Source: Kingdonia uniflora (lineage: Eukaryota > Streptophyta > Magnoliopsida > Ranunculales > Circaeasteraceae). Taken from it: a stretch of 64,000 nucleotides of DNA. Position numbers and translations under genes: made by a program. The notes below the pieces were generated by a model. That model was not told the DNA's origin and made no database searches. It saw only the letters and a list, made by a program, of their open reading frames with translations. Within the stretch, counting starts at the first letter, position 1, and the number at the start of each line of letters is the position of its first letter. The DNA lies in the NCBI GenBank assembly GCA_014058105.1, contig JACGCM010001948.1, positions 3,658,001 to 3,722,000 on the forward strand. Reading direction: 5' to 3'. This document shows, piece after piece, positions 11,911 through 21,841 of the stretch.

Positions 11911-12700
11911 AGTCATTTTACAAATATATATATATACACACATATATATTACATGTGTACAATCACTACAAACTGGTAGTATCACCTTTTATTTGCATTT
12001 AGCAATACAGTATACAATAGCATTTACTAAAGCAGCAAGAAAAAGATAATAATGATGAAGTTCACCAAAAGCCACTCTTCACGGGTGGCTTGTTGAATAT
12101 CTCCATGCAAAGCACATGCATCAGGTAACAATCCAGAAAGCTCAGATGCAGAATATTTCGTTTCAGTAAAAATAATTGTACGACCATTACTGAATAATAG
12201 AGTAAGAAAGAAATATTATAAGGCATAAGATGAACAACGATATGCAATATATAAATTGTGAAGAAAAACCTACCTTCTATAGCAACAAATAATATCAGGA
12301 ATAAACTAAGATCTGGTTTGGCTAGAGCATGGAAGAGCAATATGTCTGACATTATTACTGGCCTTCATTTTTTCATTACCAACAAGATTTGTGGTCTTTT
12401 TATCGGGTTTCAAGAACCAAGAAGCAATCTGACAAATACGTGAAATAGCCATCAAATACTTCATAATAAAATGAAAAGATTGTTACAGGAGTTGTATAAC
12501 AGGGTAGAGAAGCGCACATTTTTCACCCATGGAGGCAATGTGGCACTCAAGAAAAGTGCCTAAACGTTAGTTACATATTTTACTTTACCTGCAATGTAAA
12601 ATTAAAAATCAATCCATGAGAATTCATTAATCTTAAATTGCTACACAAATAGGTACATAAAGCAATGCTAAAAGAACTCAGTATGTCCATCAAAGTCCCT

Positions 12701-14283
12701 AGGATAAGTTCAACGTCATCAACAAACCCCATCTTTAGCATTTCATCAGCCTCGTCAAGAACAAGGAACTTTAATGAACTGAAGTTTAGATTTCCCCTCT
12801 CGATGTGATCCTACAACAGGATACACAAGTAATTAGCCTGCAATTATTTAAATAAAAATGAGAACTATTACCACATATTAGCAACCACAGAGGAAAAAAA
12901 TTACCTTGATATACCCAGGTGTTCCAATAACGATATCAACTCCCCTTTTCAGGGAAGTCTCTTGACTGCGGTAAGGAGCTCCCCCATATAAACAACATCC
13001 AGTTAAGTTTAATGACCCTCCATAAACTTCAAACTCAGCATAAACCTAAAAGTAAAAAAAAACATGATACAAAACCTTCAGAAAGGATACAGCAATGTAT
13101 ATACTCTTCCATAAACAAGTACTCAAGTTTAAGTTATATTTTTATCAAATAAGTCTTATCATAGCATATATACCTGTTTAGCCAATTCCCGTGTTGGTAG
13201 AAGTACAAGGACACTTTGGTGGTCCTCCATAACATGTCTTCCTTGAACCCTTTGTTGGGCCATTTGTCAATGATTCCAGTATAGGTAAGAAAAAAGCAAA
13301 TGTTTTTCCCTGAAAAAGCCATGAAAATAGAAATGTCACCGATAGAAAACAACTTTATATACACTAAAAAGGTGAATACCAAAGTACTAGACTCAAATTC
13401 CATGTATTAATGGGGATTTGGTGTAATACTAGATTCAATTGCAAAAACAAAAAAATAGTAGACCACCAAACAAAAGCAAAAGAATTCCTTGGAGCATCAC
13501 AGACCACAATAACACAGGCATACAGGTTGTATACTTTAGATACTAGAGTGTAACAAATGTTGAAATGTACTTAATTTTTATCTAATATACTGCAAGGAAT
13601 TTTTCTCCCTATAATCATGAAAGAACACTAAGATGCCTTGTTATATGACTACAACATCGTCTGAACTCTTTATCAGTCTTTCTCTACCTCCAGCATTTCT
13701 ACTGTGAACCCTTGTGAAGCCTCTGCCTCTATTTTCATCTCTCCTTTGTAACCCAGCCCAAAGCTACCTTTTTATCTCTACCGCGATACAATAGGCAACT
13801 ATAGGTATCCAGTCCTACAATGAGGTATGCTAGTCAGGGACTCTCAAGAGTAGTATGTGAATGTCAAGTATGTAAATGAAACAAGCCACTAAACAAGTTG
13901 TGCCAATAAGAAGGGAGAGGCAATCAAGTCAGGGCATAAGTTTAAATCTTGGCATAGGCATTAAACTAAACTAATTCAAATTTAGGGTGAAACACATCAA
14001 GAACAAGTAACCGCGCAACTGCAAAGTACCAAGCTTCTGCACCTAAACTATCTACTTAATCGTCGTTGCCCCTTCAATTTGAGCTAAGCATATTCTACAA
14101 TACTACAATTAAACTAACCCCTAACTTCATAAACACAACACTATAATCAGATTGATCACTAAAAACACTCATAAATGGCTAATTTGTACCTGCCCAGTGC
14201 ACGCTCGGCCAACTAAATTAAACCCATCGAGTATCAAATTAAAAGTCATTGCCTGAATAGGGAATAAAGCCTCAATCCCCTTC
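12701..14283 (-). pseudogene. Captured DEAD-box RNA helicase exons (RH7/RH53-like)
   Basis: Four exons in order on the minus strand: 14283-14185 (GIEALFPIQAMTFNL then LVGRACTGQ), 13310-13174 (GKTFAFFLPILES and later VLVLLPTRELAKQ), 13045-12905 (VYAEFEVYGGS, LYGGAPYRSQ, GVDIVIGTPG) and 12810-12701 ([29 protein letters not shown]). Q motif, motif I, Ia, Ib and DEAD are all visible; the whole C-terminal helicase domain is absent. Splice signals are kept, for example AG at 12811 and GT at 12904. The third exon has a frameshift between FFLPILES and VLVLLPTR. The wording is closest to the nuclear/organellar RH7-RH53 group. Confidence 0.85.
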
Positions 14284-14797
14284 GACTGTAGAGAATAAAT
14301 ACCATGGGAGGCATGAAAAATAATGCTCCTCCTATGTCAATGGCCCAATGCCCGTCGCTTGTCTGCATGGACAAAAAAAATCTAACATCCCTCCTCAATG
14401 CCATTATGGCATTCTCAGTTGTTACTTCCTCGTCATCTCCAATCTTCACTGGGGTATAGTTAGATTATATCTATCTTTATTCTCTTTCAACATCTATATT
14501 TTTGAGGTCAAGGAAAATGTAAACTAAGTTGTTGCAGAATGGTTAGCAATGGACTCTGGGCTAAACAAAGAACGATGTGAACATGTTAACCTGTAATCAC
14601 AGTAGAACGTCTCCGCTAGGCGCAATTTTGGTAGAACTTTTCACGGGCCTTATCAACTTGAGCTTTTTCTTCAAGAGTGTCGGCGTTAGGATCAAACTCC
14701 TAAGTCTATCTTCCTACAAAGTCATTGGTGCTATACAGCCAATTGCTATAAGGCCCACTCCTGTCTGCAATTTTGAACTTCCACATTCCTGATCTAA
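14284..14797 (-). pseudogene. Captured oxidosqualene cyclase N-terminal exons
   Basis: Triterpene synthase start region. The first exon (about 14797-14590) reads GMWKFKIAD, then FDPNADTLEEKAQVDKARE; the second (about 14455-14284) reads KIGDDEEVTTENAIMALRR, RFFLSMQTSDGHWAIDIGGA and LFFMPPMV. These are the first blocks of lupeol, amyrin and cycloartenol synthases (FDPNAGT, QxxDGHWPxDxGGPLF). The catalytic DCTAE region is not present. The second exon runs straight into the helicase piece at about 14283. Confidence 0.85.
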
Positions 14798-15632
14798 CTA
14801 GTAGCTCAAGTCCTTTCCAAACTCCTTCAATAAATTAAATGTTGGATCAGATAATTAAATCATAACTTAATGTTTTAGGCCTCAATATGGTAAAGTGCAA
14901 ATAATAATCATTTGGTAAAGTACAAATAATAATCATTTCGTCATTACTAATGCCAAAATGCTCACAAGCTAGTCATTTGGTACTGTAAAAACAATATTGG
15001 GTAAACGCCAATGGAAATTGTACCAGCTACCATGCTGTCAAGAATAACGACCTTAAGGGTACTCCTAACTATACAAAGGCCCACGGCCACGGTAAGAAAT
15101 GTTGTACATTGGCTCCAATAGATATATTTATAGAATTCTATACTTCGTAGTTTATAGACACCTATCAGCCAAATTATATAATTTTTAGCCATTTCCGAAT
15201 CTCTAAGTAAGTTCATCGAATCTGCCTAGGACCTTAATTAACCCGTTGTTGTAGTTTTCATATAAGTTCTTTCATTATATCGTAATTATAGCCAGTTGGT
15301 GTAGATTAATTTTAACGGAAATTTTCTTGATAAAATTCAAAATAAGACCAATTTACGTTATTATTGGAAAAAATGACTTTATTTGGATGACATAGTAGCC
15401 CTTATTTATTGTAGTGACATGAGAAAATGATCAACCATGACATGAACCATTAAACAAAATATAATAAAAATCTAGACTGAGTGGTAGCTTAACCTTTTGG
15501 ACTCTTGCTCTTACATCCCTTTATAACTTTCTAAATAGTTGCATACATGAAGTAACAATCACAAATATAGATAGAACACAATAAACAAAAAGACTGTGTC
15601 CATGAAAAACTTAAGATAACAAACCATTCAGA

Positions 15633-16095
15633 AGATACCACCAAGTAAAGAACCGGCAAGATCTAGTCTCTTATTGCCGTAATGGTCCCAGCCGTCTTCA
15701 GGCCATCGGCCAAGAGCACAAAGCAAAAGTTGATGGATGATATATCTATCAAAAGCAACAGAAGTAAAAGAACGTTCAAACAATTTTTTGATTTTATTTT
15801 TTGATTTTATCACAGAGCTTATTACCTAAGGGAAAATTACTTACCCAAAGTAGTAAGCTTTTTTGGTTTCACTATACTCCCCTACGCCCACATGAGGAAG
15901 CATTTCCCTTTGAAGTATTTCTTTAGCATATTTGCACAGGAGACAATGCAGTGGTCCATTCTGAGAATATATTTGGCAAATAACAAAAGACAAACAATAA
16001 CAAACAAAAAAGAATTTCAACACATACTTAATTCTCTTTTCTTTTGCAATGCCCACAGTTGATCCTCTTTTGCCAATATAGTCAATGCAACCTAC
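15633..16095 (-). pseudogene. Captured RNA polymerase II subunit 2 exons
   Basis: Three short exons of the second-largest Pol II subunit: about 16095-16030 (IDYIGKRGSTVGIAKEKR), 15935-15846 (YAKEILQREMLPHVGVGEYS then ETKKAYYFG) and 15750-15633 ([19 protein letters not shown] then [17 protein letters not shown]). The introns between them keep GT and AG ends. Only this internal segment is present. Some residues invariant in the real subunit are changed (for example RPEDDRDHYG reads [10 protein letters not shown]), as expected for a free-drifting copy. Confidence 0.85.
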
Positions 16096-16355
16096 AGCAC
16101 CATGGGAAACACATAATCATTGTAATTGAGTTCATCTACTATCATCACAGAGTGAGCATCGTGAACAAACAATCACTAAAAACAAAAGATCTTTACAAAA
16201 CTAAGAATGAGGAGGCAGCATACCTAGTTTAGTTAAGCTCATTTAATACTCATTTTAGCTTACTCTCTACCATATCCATACTAAGAAAATCCCATTGTAC
16301 ATAGTGGCAAAGACCAGATGACATGATTCCACAAGGGTTACGTTTTAGTACCCAA

Positions 16356-16690
16356 CTAGAACTTGAAAACACCCACTTTTGCAGGATCCTTCATAAGACC
16401 CTCCATAGCATCGACAGCCTGAGTAATTAACATCTCATGAGTATTACTGTCAGTTGCACCTCTGCAATTGATATCCTTTAGAAAACCTTCCATGAGCTTC
16501 AATGCAAAAAGATAATTGTAGTCCAAACCCTCCTGGCATCCACCCAATAAGCTACTAAAAATAACTTCACATCGTCCATGAATGCACTTTAAGATCCTAT
16601 CAGACTTAACAGTCATCAGTAAATCAACAAGCTGACGAACTACCTCAGGCTCTAAATACCAACTACCAAATGCCTCTCTCCCAACTACTA
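16356..16690 (-). pseudogene. Captured gene piece, not recognised
   Basis: An open frame reading REAFGSWYLEPEVVRQLVDL, then SLLGGCQEGLDYNYLFALKL and MEGFLKDINCRGATDSN. It looks like a real alpha-helical protein exon and sits between the BIG-like and RPB2-like pieces in the same orientation. I cannot name the parent gene. It may be a further captured host gene or a second exon of one of its neighbours. Confidence 0.5.
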
Positions 16691-16844
16691 AATGCCCTCA
16701 TATTAACAAGGAAAAATCTAAATTAGTTGTACAAAACTTCCTAATTGAGGACATTTCTACCCAATACTACTAAAACCGTTACACTTATGTTATATATTAG
16801 TATAAGGGATTAAATGAAACTAAAAGAGAAAATTAATAGCATAC

Positions 16845-17170
16845 CTCTGGTTCAGGGAAGAGTGTCACTTGAGTATAGACCTCATTATTCTCCTTATTTG
16901 CCCTTTCTTCTCACCATGGATCTGTAAACCAGAGATACATGCCCAAATAAACTGCCGTTTGTTTTTATTGCTTTAAGAAGAATACTGTCCAGAAGATCCT
17001 TTAGATTCCTATTGCAATCGCTTATTAGATTTGTCTTTTACACAACGAGACCTCGAATGACGATAAGAGCATCAAGGACTTCAGAAAGCAAGTCATCTCG
17101 CATGAATTTAGAACCAACATCAGATAGATCAGAAAATAAAGAGAATATAATTTCACTAATAATATAAGTT
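16845..17170 (-). pseudogene. Captured BIG/UBR4-like exon
   Basis: Minus-strand reading FSDLSDVGSKFMRDDLLSEV, LDALIVIRGLVV, KTNLISDCNRNLKDLLDS, then NKRQFIWACISGLQIHGE. This matches, from memory, a segment of the giant plant protein BIG (UBR4 family, auxin transport). One stop interrupts it after RGLVV and there is a frame change near the end. Only this small segment of a protein of about 5000 residues is present. Confidence 0.65.
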
Positions 17171-17544
17171 ATGTGGAAGATGAGATATACCTGGATCAGA
17201 TATTGGGAACCTCAAAAAACTTATCAGAGAATATAACCTTCTCCATCCTCCTTTATCCAGGCTTGAGACCAGCAATGTAAAGCTTAAGTTTGTCATTGGC
17301 GGAGTTAAAAAGGTTTTACCTAGTTCATATATTACACAGTGAAACATATGTTAGTTCTCAAAACAAATAAGCATAAAAGTTCATAAACATAAAACATGAT
17401 CTTTTCTATAAAAAAAAAAAGGAATCAAGAGGTAAATATAATAAAAGACTTGGGCCATGCAACAAAGCCTCTAGCACCCACATCTCCCATTGTCTTAGTA
17501 AAACATTTCTACCTTCTCTTTCCCAGAAAACTCTTTCTGCTGGA

Positions 17545-17850
17545 ACAATTTTCCTACATCAAAAATGCATATTACAGATACCCGAAGCACATTCATTCTC
17601 CAACCCAACAACCACAAGATACCCATGCACCTGCATACCCATCTTCAAATTACTAATCCCCGCACAACCTGCCAAAATACTAGCACAAAAGTCATCAGGC
17701 ACCCAAAACTCACCATACTTTATCCGATTAAACAACTCCACCACACCCCACTTTACCCCATTACTCACATAAGCGCAATCATCGCATTCCACGATACCCC
17801 ATTTCTTTCAAGCATTTCATCAAACAAAATCCTCAACCACTGATCAACAA
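17545..17850 (-). pseudogene. Captured pentatricopeptide repeat (PPR) piece
   Basis: Reads LFDEMLERNGVSWNAMIA (about 17833-17780), then GVVELFNRIKYGEFWVPDDF, CASILAGCAGISNL, MGMQVHGYLVVVGLE. This is the P-L-S repeat pattern of organellar RNA-binding PPR proteins (LFDEMPERNVVSWNAMI, then G.QVHGY). About two and a half repeats are present. It is the captured piece nearest the right end of the CACTA element, hence first in the minus-strand direction. Confidence 0.8.
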
Positions 17851-18474
17851 CCCTATATTTTCATACATATCCAACAAGGAAGTTTACACAGCCAGAGTGG
17901 GCAAAAACCTACTCATAATAACACACCCATAATGGGAAATCCCTAAATACAACCACTAATTAAAAATCAAAAATCAAAGAACATCCAAAGTAAAATCATA
18001 AAATTCATAACTATAGCTACCAATTGAAAACCCATATCAAGTACATGATCAGGAATAATTTTAGAGAAACATGATATAGAATTAAGGAACGTCCAAAGTA
18101 AAATCATATAACCATAGTAAATTTGACAAAAACCCGAATTACTAATAAATACTCAAATAATAAACACCTAGAACTTGAAGAATTCAATTCTGGTTTGCAA
18201 ATTCCCGGCTTCAATAAACCATTTGAGTTCACCCAAGCAAATCGATTTAGAAAAACAGACTTATATATGCTTTGAGAGCTTATGGCTCTCATCGATCAAT
18301 CAAATATTGGAACTTAATTACCTCTGTGAGATTTGAGATTTGGAGAAAGAGAGATGGTCAAAGATTTCGTTGGCAAAACCCTAGAATTTGTAAAGTGAAC
18401 TGGGAACTGTGAACTGTGAACTGGGAAGAGAGGGAGAGAAATAAAACTTCTAATTTGGGATCCCGCATTTTAAT

Positions 18475-18640
18475 AATATTTGCCACGGTTTGGCCACGGA
18501 CCAGAATTAGTGGTACCAAAAACAAATAAGTATATGTCTTTAGCCACGAATTTTGTGGTTTGGCCATGGTTAGGTTTGTGCATTTAGCTACTATTGTCAC
18601 TGTGGCTAAAACTAATATAGACAATGGTTGTTTGTCCATT
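18475..18640. repeat. Right subterminal repeats of the CACTA element
   Basis: TGCCACGGTTTGGCCACGG, TAGCCACGAATTTTGTGG, GGCCATGGTTAG, TTTAGCTAC and CTGTGGCTAAAAC lie within 165 bases of the right end and match the left-end motif set. Confidence 0.75.
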
Positions 18641-18759
18641 TTCTAGTAGTAACTGGAGACTTTAATGTCATATTAAAGTTATCTGATAAGAAAGGGGGTG
18701 TCCCATCCATTAATAGTTCAGGAGAAGAATTTTAAAGCTGCATTGATGAGCTAGGGGTC

Positions 18760-19035
18760 ATAAAATATATATATATATATAAGAGAGAAAAGAAAAAGGT
18801 GATGAGAAGAGTGAAGAGGTAGGTGTGAGAGTAAAAAAAGATAGGAAAAAAGTGAAAAAGGAGGATGAAAGAAGATAAAGATGAGGAGGTAAAAAATGAG
18901 GAGGAAGTGAAAAGTAGGGGGTGGAAAAGTAGAAAGAGGAAAGGGTAGGGGGGTAGAAAAAGAATGAGAGATGGAATGTAAAAGTGTAAAGGAAAAGGGG
19001 GAAGGGAGGTGATAAAGGGAGTAAAAAAAGGAAAG
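18760..19035 (+). repeat. Second cytosine-free tract of element A
   Basis: No C from 18760 to 19035. It starts with (AT)n (about 18764-18780) and then purines of the same style as 680-1653. It probably belongs to the 3' part of A. Long open frames over it on the minus strand (Phe-, Leu- and Ser-rich) are composition artefacts. Confidence 0.9.
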
Positions 19036-19781
19036 CAGTTCCATTACCGGGACTATACCCACACAAATTCATGGCTTGCCTCGAGATTGGTAAAAGTTCT
19101 TCCTCTTTCAATTCTAAATCTTGTGAGGGGCCTTGAATTGTGAAAGTAAGAGACAAAAAAAAGTAAAAACGAGTCTCTACGAGTATAGTTGAGAACTATG
19201 TGAAGGATGGCAAGTTGAAAGTATAAAAAGAGAAAATAAAAACTCAAATGCAACGTCTTACCTTGAAAATCTTGTGTGGATATATATTTTCTCTGAAATA
19301 TCTATAAAAGAGAGCGAACAAGTAAGGGCACTTGTCGAACAAACTTCTAGATTTCTTCCACCATACTCAAGATAAGGCTAATGTTATTTGGAAGGAATAT
19401 CAAACACCTTGATTCCAGAAACTAAATTCACTACACAAAAGGATGAAAATCTGAAACTTGATCTAATCATATGGTAGTAAAATTGACTTGTTAAATTTTA
19501 AACGTATCTAATGGTTAACCCTTGTTTAAGTTTTATATCTTTGAGATGAATTTAATCTATTTTAGATATACCAGAAACAATAATTATTAGTTGTTTATAA
19601 TACCAAAATGTCTGTGATAGAATTTTGTTAGTATATTCACTGAAAACCCTCACGGGACACAACTTGTCCTATAGGGGTAACCTATAGGTTCAAAGATTTG
19701 TTGCATACGCTAAATGTAATTGTAAGAAACCACGAAATAGTTTTCTTTTCTTTTCTTTTGCTAAGGGTCGGGCTAGCAATA
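19036..19781 (+). other. 3' untranslated region of element A
   Basis: No coding potential is seen. Near its end aagggtcggg (19764-19773) lies just before the LTR and may serve as the polypurine tract. A short stretch at 19630-19651 (tatattcactgaaaaccct) is the reverse complement of 1690-1709 in the leader. Confidence 0.5.
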
Positions 19782-20391
19782 TGTTAGTTTGGGGGTATTT
19801 GATTTTTCATGCCTATTTTTGTCATTAAATTTGCATGATCTAAAACCTTATTTACTGTTTTGCTGGGACTAATTAATGTATGTTTTTACTATTATAGATA
19901 AAGAGACATTTGTGATCAAACCCTTATTAAAGCCCAACTCTTACAAGCTAAAGAGCTGCTGGAGATGACCAATTGTCAAGAGTTGCTAGAGATGACCAGT
20001 TCTCAAGAGCTGCTGGAGATGGCCTAGTTGCCAAGAGCTGCTGGAAGACTTAGTAGTCAAACTTTGCTTAAATATTTCTACAAAACTATGAGTTGTTGAG
20101 AGAGAGAGTATGACTTTTGTTAGGGGATAAAGAGATAGAGGAGGAATAGGGGAGAGTTTATCTTTTTCTCTCAGGAACCATCGTAGCTTTATTCTTCCAG
20201 AGAATAGTATTATTTTTGGAGAATCTTTGGAAATCAATGTAAGTTCTTATTCTTATCAATGATCAATTCTTTATTTTAATATATATTTTTATTTAATCAA
20301 TTTGATTCGATAAATACGATTCTATCTATGCATCCTTGAAGAACGACAACCCTAACTTATACAACAACACCCGATTTGATATGGTTTATCA
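19782..20391 (+). repeat. 3' LTR of element A
   Basis: TGTTAGTTTGGGGG to GGTTTATCA; pairs with 70-664. The next base begins B1 internal sequence. Confidence 0.85.
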
Positions 20392-20540
20392 TGATTCTGG
20401 AGCCTAAAGCTCGAAAAGAGGCCGTGAGGAAAATTGCTGAGGATGAGATCGAGGATGAAGATGTGAGGATTGTTGGAGGTGAACTGATTAGGTACGGTTC
20501 TCCAAGACATCTGGCATGTTTTATGTGTAATTATATGTGA
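20391..20540 (+). pseudogene. Small antisense ORF of B1, 5' part missing
   Basis: Reads ILEPKARKEAVRKIAEDEIE, then VGGELIRYGSPRHLACF. It is homologous to B2 63699-63841 (ILETEARKAVVRQI, VGGELIRCGTPGHLGCF). The first ATG is made by the junction with the A LTR and is not the original start. The function is unknown. Conservation of VGGELIR and HL.CF between two elements suggests the peptide was once made. Confidence 0.5.
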
Positions 20541-20801
20541 GGGTACGAATTAATTGAGATCGAATAACTGTAATTGGAATGTAGGTAGAATGTTATTTTG
20601 AATCTGTCATATTTTGTTGCAAATGTTGTGTGGAACTGTTTGTCAATAAAAGAAATTGAATTTCGAATTGTGATAACTTTGAAACTGATGTCAATAGTTT
20701 TGTAAGTAGGAGAAGTTGGAATTAAAAAAGTAGGTGAGCTTTGATTTTTATCTCTTGTGTAGTTACAGGGAAATTTGATTGCTTATAAGTATTCAGTCAT
20801 C

Positions 20802-21841
20802 ATGAGTGCGGGAAGGTCAGAGAGAGATTTTGGTAGGAGAGATAGGAATATATTAAAATATAGGACTTGGGATAATGATGGGAAGGTACTTTCACTGAAA
20901 AGGTGCGAAACGTCATACATTAATTGTGGAAGGGACGCCTTGGTTCTAAAACCAAGGGCGGCTCGTGCGATTCCCAATAACTGTCAACAGTTAGAGAGAG
21001 AAAATATAAATAATAGCTTATCTTCCTCATTCAAACGTTTATCAACTTCAGAGAAATGGAAGAACTATGGCTGCAACTTCTGTCCGAACTTCGAATTTTT
21101 TTCGATTTTTGATCCGATTTTTCCGATTTCCGAAAATTCGATTTCTAAATTTTTTCAAAAAAATTTGGATCGAAATCGGATAGCTTTCTACTATTCTAAA
21201 ATTTCCAATTCGATTTTTCTGGACAAGATTCGATCCGATTATTCTGAATACCCTCTTATCCGATTTTTCTGAATATTCTTATTCAATATTTAATATAATT
21301 TCTGTAGTTTAATAATTATTTTTTTGTTAGATGGAGATGTGGTGATATTACCATTGTATGAGTAAGGGTTGAATATTTTGATTTGGGGACATTACATTTA
21401 ATTTTATACATAAAAAAGGTAAATATTCACTATTTTCACAAATATTATATGAAATTTCCATTTTTTCCAAATTTTTAATCCGAAGTTTTCAAATTTCTGA
21501 TTATTCCAAAAAATCCAATTTTTCCGAATTCAGAATAATTTTTGGATTCCCAAAAAAAATTGAATCGGATCAGAACAGATTTTACAGTTTTGAAAAAATT
21601 TGGAAAAATTATGACTGCCTCCATTTCTGATCCAATACGATCCAAAAACAGGCCTAAGAAGAACATTGGGAGAGAAAAGAGAAAAAATTATAGAGATTCA
21701 CATGGGAGATTAGACGAGAGTGATCATCGCTCAAAGAGAGAAAAAGCTACAGAGACAGAGTCACGACGGTGGTTGCACAACAACGTTGTGAAAGAAGAAT
21801 ATGGTACTGCTTCAGATTCATATTCTGACGTTGATGGTTAG
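20802..21841 (+). pseudogene. Antisense small ORF of B1, split by a MITE
   Basis: Starts MSAGRSERDFGRRDRNILKY at 20802 and runs to EKWKN at 21065. After the 591-base MITE and its duplicated target it continues in the same frame as IGREKRKNYRDSHGR to SDSYSDVDG (stop at 21839). It is rich in Arg, Lys and Asp; no domain is recognised. The ORF in element C (9756) is a homologue of its first 60 residues. It may be the first exon or a separate upstream ORF of the antisense transcript. Confidence 0.55.
21066..21656 (+). mobile_element. hAT-type MITE inserted in B1
   Basis: Ends TATGGCTG and CAGGCCTA, flanked by 8-base duplications GGAAGAAC (21058-21065) and AGAAGAAC (21657-21664). The inside is AT-rich and made of diverged ccgatttttccgattt and gatccgat motifs in both directions, with no real coding capacity. 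It resembles the MITE at 53820-54337. Removing it restores the flanking reading frame. Confidence 0.7.

Larger units (their letters stand above)
11581..18651 (-). mobile_element. Gene-capturing CACTA transposon (Pack-CACTA)
   Basis: The ends are CATTACTAGAAT on the left and ATTTTCTAGTAGTA on the right. Read inward both are one base off the CACTACTAGAA ends of CACTA (En/Spm) elements, and they are flanked by the 3-base duplication ACT (11578-11580, 18652-18654). Many GTGGCTA/TAGCCAC motifs lie near both ends. No transposase is seen. Inside, minus-strand exon pieces of at least five unrelated host genes lie in a row (PPR, BIG/UBR4, RPB2, oxidosqualene cyclase, DEAD-box helicase). All point the same way, as if read from the right end. 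It must have moved with a transposase made elsewhere. Confidence 0.85.
11188..18757 (+). pseudogene. LINE endonuclease interrupted by CACTA insertion
   Basis: Apurinic-type endonuclease that nicks target DNA for LINE insertion. Left half: MLLMQILYWNCRGIGN (about 11188, catalytic Asn region), then VVVEPRLL (Glu region) and DLGGFKSINTPWIIT up to 11580. Right half from 18655 reads GDFNVILKLSDKKGG, the GDFN catalytic block. The two halves meet cleanly if the 7071-base CACTA and one copy of the 3-base duplication ACT are set aside. A stop at about 11273 and another at about 18733 show later decay. Nothing after GVIK is present. Confidence 0.85.
9946..18764 (+). mobile_element. L1-type LINE fragment split by a CACTA element
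   Basis: Carries a DUF4283-like ORF1 with a zinc knuckle (10000-10600), a Lys-rich linker (10600-11160) and the start of an endonuclease (11188-11580) that continues at 18655. It stops at about 18764 in an (AT)n run; the rest of the endonuclease and all of the RT are missing. LINEs usually lose their 5' end, so loss of the 3' part points to a later deletion or recombination. The CACTA element occupies 11581-18651. Confidence 0.8.
70..20391 (+). mobile_element. Athila-type Ty3/gypsy retrotransposon A (degenerate, nested)
   Basis: Bounded by two related direct LTRs (70-664 and 19782-20391). The order is LTR, tRNA-Asp-like primer binding site, C-free purine tract, leader, gag, protease, RT, RNase H, integrase, then 3' LTR. 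The pol protein shows Athila hallmarks such as LKLLDAGIIYPISDS and FCFLDGYSGYNQIPI-like RT blocks. Stops and frameshifts are frequent. The integrase end is cut at 8741 by element C; LINE and CACTA sequence follows, and A resumes by about 18760. No clear 5-bp target duplication is seen: ccata is on the left and tgatt on the right. Comparison with B2 suggests that about 1.2 kb of the host element B1 is missing at this junction. Confidence 0.85.

Noticed and set aside
12062..12443. Open frames at the left side of the CACTA element
   Set aside because: No recognisable protein in either strand; cannot be told from chance.
18751..19156. Long Phe/Leu/Ser-rich open frames on the minus strand
   Set aside because: They lie over the C-free tract, where the minus strand lacks G and so lacks TAG and TGA stops; pure composition effect.
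19782..20391. Solo LTR unrelated to the LTR at 70-664
   Set aside because: It is homologous end to end and the pol orientation fits an LTR pair.
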